A stretch of 64,000 bases of DNA from Streptomyces fungicidicus (GTDB lineage Bacteria > Actinomycetota > Actinomycetes > Streptomycetales > Streptomycetaceae). How positions within the stretch are numbered: position 1 is the stretch's first letter; every line of letters begins with the position of its first letter. Of this stretch, positions 61,842 through 64,000 are shown in pieces. The stretch covers positions 1,302,001 through 1,366,000 of the forward strand of contig NZ_CP023407.1 of NCBI RefSeq assembly GCF_003665435.1, given 5' to 3'. Below the pieces are notes generated by a model that saw only the letters and a program-made list of their open reading frames with translations, made no database searches and was not told the DNA's origin. A program made the translations under genes and the position numbers.

Positions 61842-62594
61842 TTACGCGTCGACCTTCTCCATGATCTCGTCGCTCACGTCGAAGTTGGCGAAGACGTTCT
61901 GCACGTCGTCGCTGTCCTCCAGGGCGTCGATGAGCTTGAAGATCTTCCTGGCGCCCTCCTCGTCCAGCTCGACCTGCATGGTCGGGACGAAGTTTGCCTC
62001 GGCGGAGTCGTAGTCGATCCCGGCGTCCTGCAGGGCGGTGCGCACGGCGACCAGGTCGGTGGCCTCGCTCAGCACCTCGAAGTTCTCGCCGAGGTCGTTG
62101 ACCTCCTCGGCGCCCGCGTCCAGCACGGCGGTGAGGACGTCGTCCTCGCTCAGCTCGCCCTTGGGGACGATCACCACGCCCTTGCGGTGGAACAGGTAGG
62201 ACACCGAACCCGGGTCGGCCATGGAACCGCCGTTGCGGGTCATCGCGACGCGCACGTCCGAGGCGGCACGGTTGCGGTTGTCGGTGAGGCACTCGATGAG
62301 CACCGCGACACCGTTGGGACCGTAGCCCTCGTACATGATCGTCTCGTAGTCGGCGCCACCGGCCTCGAGACCGCCACCGCGCTTGATGGCGGAGTCGATG
62401 TTCTTGTTCGGCACCGACTGCTTCTTGGCCTTCTGGACGGCGTCGTAGAGGGTCGGGTTGCCCTCCAGGTCGACACCGCCCATACGCGCGGCGACCTCGA
62501 TGTTCTTGATCAGCTTCGCGAAGAGCTTGCCGCGCTTGGCATCGATCACGGCCTTCTTGTGCTTCGTCGTGGCCCATTTAGAGTGGCCGGACAT
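61842..62594 (-). CDS. YebC/PmpR family protein
   Basis: 250 residues, three-domain YebC family. [38 protein letters not shown] at the start, then [28 protein letters not shown] and [22 protein letters not shown]. Originally called a transcription regulator; family members are now also linked to translation of polyproline stretches. It stands between pdxT and ruvC, a conserved pdxST-yebC-ruvCAB order. ATG at 62594. Confidence 0.95.
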   Translation of the reverse strand: MSGHSKWATTKHKKAVIDAKRGKLFAKLIKNIEVAARMGGVDLEGNPTLYDAVQKAKKQSVPNKNIDSAIKRGGGLEAGGADYETIMYEGYGPNGVAVLIECLTDNRNRAASDVRVAMTRNGGSMADPGSVSYLFHRKGVVIVPKGELSEDDVLTAVLDAGAEEVNDLGENFEVLSEATDLVAVRTALQDAGIDYDSAEANFVPTMQVELDEEGARKIFKLIDALEDSDDVQNVFANFDVSDEIMEKVDA

Positions 62595-62642
62595 CTGCCT
62601 GTCTCCTTCGCGTAACCCATCTCTGCAACGAACGCAGGAATC

Positions 62643-63251
62643 CTACAAGGACTCGGCCGTCCGGTTCGCGCGTGTCATGTCGACGAACAGGGCGTGCACG
62701 CGGTGGTCGCCGGTCAGTTCCGGGTGGAACGACGTGGCCAGCGCGTTGCCCTGGCGGACCGCCACGATGTGTCCGCCGTGCTCGGCGAGCACCTCGGCCC
62801 GGGCGCCCACGGACTCCACCCAGGGAGCGCGGATGAAGACGCCCTCCACCGGGTCGCCGGCGACGCCCGCGACGTCGACCGCCGCCTCGAAGGACTCGTT
62901 CTGCCGTCCGAAGGCGTTGCGGCGCACGATCATGTCGATGCCTCCGACGGTCTCCTGGCCCGAGCGCGGGTCGAGGATCTTGTCGGCCAGCATGATCATG
63001 CCAGCGCAGGTGCCGTAGACGGGCATGCCGTCGCGCACCCGTGCGCGCAGGGGCTCCATCAGGCCGAACAGGACGGCCAGCTTGGAGATCGTGGTGGACT
63101 CGCCGCCGGGGATGACCAGGCCGTCGACCTCGGCGAGCTCCCCGGGACGCCTGACCTCCCTGGCCGTTGCGCCGGCCGCGGCCAGGGCGACGAGGTGCTC
63201 CCGCACGTCGCCCTGGAGGGCCAGGACGCCGACGACCGGTGCGTCGCTCAT
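62643..63251 (-). CDS. pdxT: PdxT, glutaminase subunit of PLP synthase
   Basis: Class I amidotransferase delivering ammonia to PdxS for pyridoxal phosphate synthesis. 202 residues. [25 protein letters not shown], nucleophile Cys82 in [10 protein letters not shown], then [13 protein letters not shown] with the His and Glu. ATG 63251 is chosen ([15 protein letters not shown]); it starts 7 bp after pdxS. Confidence 0.96.
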   Translation of the reverse strand: MSDAPVVGVLALQGDVREHLVALAAAGATAREVRRPGELAEVDGLVIPGGESTTISKLAVLFGLMEPLRARVRDGMPVYGTCAGMIMLADKILDPRSGQETVGGIDMIVRRNAFGRQNESFEAAVDVAGVAGDPVEGVFIRAPWVESVGARAEVLAEHGGHIVAVRQGNALATSFHPELTGDHRVHALFVDMTRANRTAESL

Positions 63252-63258
63252 CGGCGGA

Positions 63259-64000
63259 CTACCAGCCGCGGTTGGCATAGCGCTCGGCCTCGGGGAGGGT
63301 GTCGCAGTTGATGCCGACCATGGCCTCGCCCAGGTTGCGCGACGCGTCCGCGATGATCTTCGGGTCGTCGTAGAAGGTGGTCGCCTTGACGATGGCGGCG
63401 GCGCGCTTGGCCGGGTCGCCGGACTTGAAGATGCCGGAGCCGACGAAGACGCCCTCGGCGCCGAGCTGGCGCATCAGCGCGGCGTCGGCCGGGGTGGCGA
63501 CACCGCCGGCGGAGAAGAGGACCACGGGGAGCTTGCCCAGCGCGGCGACCTCCTTGACCAGCTCGTACGGGGCGCGCAGCTCCTTGGCGGCGGCGTACAG
63601 CTCATTGTTGTCGTAGCCGCGCAGCCGGGCGATCTCGTTCTTGATCTGCCGCAGGTGGCGGACGGCCTCGACGACGTTGCCGGTGCCGGCCTCGCCCTTG
63701 GAGCGGATCATCGCGGCGCCCTCGGCGATGCGGCGCAGGGCCTCGCCCAGGTTGGTGGCACCGCAGACGAAGGGGGTGGTGAACGCCCACTTGTCGGAGT
63801 GGTTGACCTCGTCGGCGGGGGTGAGGACCTCGGACTCGTCGATGTAGTCGACGCCGAGCGACTGCAGCACCTGGGCCTCGACGAAGTGGCCGATGCGGGA
63901 CTTGGCCATCACGGGGATGGAGACCGCCCCGATGATGCCCTCGATCATGTCCGGGTCGGACATCCGGGCCACGCCGCCGTCCTTGCGGATGTCGGCGGGG
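63259..64000 (-). CDS. pdxS: PdxS, PLP synthase subunit (5' end outside window)
   Basis: Makes pyridoxal 5'-phosphate from ribose 5-phosphate, glyceraldehyde 3-phosphate and ammonia from PdxT. The window holds the C-terminal part of the TIM barrel. The frame is open to base 64000 and upstream codons give [18 protein letters not shown], so the apparent ATG at 63972 is internal. Catalytic lysines are visible in [14 protein letters not shown] and [14 protein letters not shown]-terminus ends AERYANRGW. Confidence 0.96.
   Translation of the reverse strand, partial: PADIRKDGGVARMSDPDMIEGIIGAVSIPVMAKSRIGHFVEAQVLQSLGVDYIDESEVLTPADEVNHSDKWAFTTPFVCGATNLGEALRRIAEGAAMIRSKGEAGTGNVVEAVRHLRQIKNEIARLRGYDNNELYAAAKELRAPYELVKEVAALGKLPVVLFSAGGVATPADAALMRQLGAEGVFVGSGIFKSGDPAKRAAAIVKATTFYDDPKIIADASRNLGEAMVGINCDTLPEAERYANRGW

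Overview
The window is high-GC actinobacterial chromosome. BldD, sIHF, the gene order and the codon bias point to Streptomyces, and from memory the order follows the S. coelicolor region from about SCO1460 to SCO1523 almost gene for gene. This is core, housekeeping DNA. I see no prophage, biosynthetic cluster, CRISPR array, tRNA or rRNA. The unusual material lies between genes or in altered active sites, and I found no convincing new multi-gene system.

Layout. 1-408: a 23-bp tandem repeat array. 409-7872 (minus): MFS exporter, Lrp/AsnC regulator, amino acid permease, GuaB1-type GMP reductase, barstar-like protein, SorC-type regulator, rpe. 8033-10174 (plus): MMPL transporter. 10155-12572 (minus): rsmB and fmt. 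12832-13377 (plus): small HTH protein. 13443-19747 (minus): priA (no helicase motifs), metK, coaBC, rpoZ, gmk, sIHF. 20004-29970 (minus): the pyrimidine operon pyrR-pyrB-pyrC-(PH-like membrane gene)-carA-carB-pyrD-pyrF, mostly coupled by 4-bp overlaps, with a PyrR-type RNA motif in its leader. 30234-30737 (plus): bldD, with tandem BldD boxes. 30872-33053 (minus): nusB, efp and an M24 peptidase-like gene. 33054-33443: a gene-free stretch with a 30-bp perfect inverted repeat and 25-bp repeats. 33444-44460 (minus): P-loop protein, aroB, aroK, aroC, small membrane protein, aroE, mltG, ruvX, alaS and two small membrane proteins. 44672-49896 (minus): rpsD, rarA, VKOR, hisS, MBL hydrolase. 50081-52270 (plus): membrane-anchored cyclophilin and a DUF349 protein. 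52336-52503: a MITE-like element whose right end carries the relA stop codon. 52499-64000 (minus): relA, apt, secF, secD, yajC, ruvB, ruvA, ruvC, yebC, pdxT and pdxS, which is cut by the window edge.

How the genes work together. Nucleotide metabolism dominates: de novo pyrimidine synthesis, guanylate kinase, GMP reductase, apt, and (p)ppGpp turnover by relA. It sits beside translation (fmt, rsmB, alaS, hisS, rpsD, efp), the shikimate pathway (aroBKCE), Sec export (secDF, yajC), disulfide formation (VKOR), peptidoglycan processing (mltG), recombination (ruvABC, rarA, priA) and PLP synthesis (pdxST). Starts were moved from the longest ORF where a Shine-Dalgarno sequence, a 4-bp overlap or the family N-terminus decided it. 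Most gene ends are marked by long GC-rich hairpins, usually without a U tract, as is common in Streptomyces.
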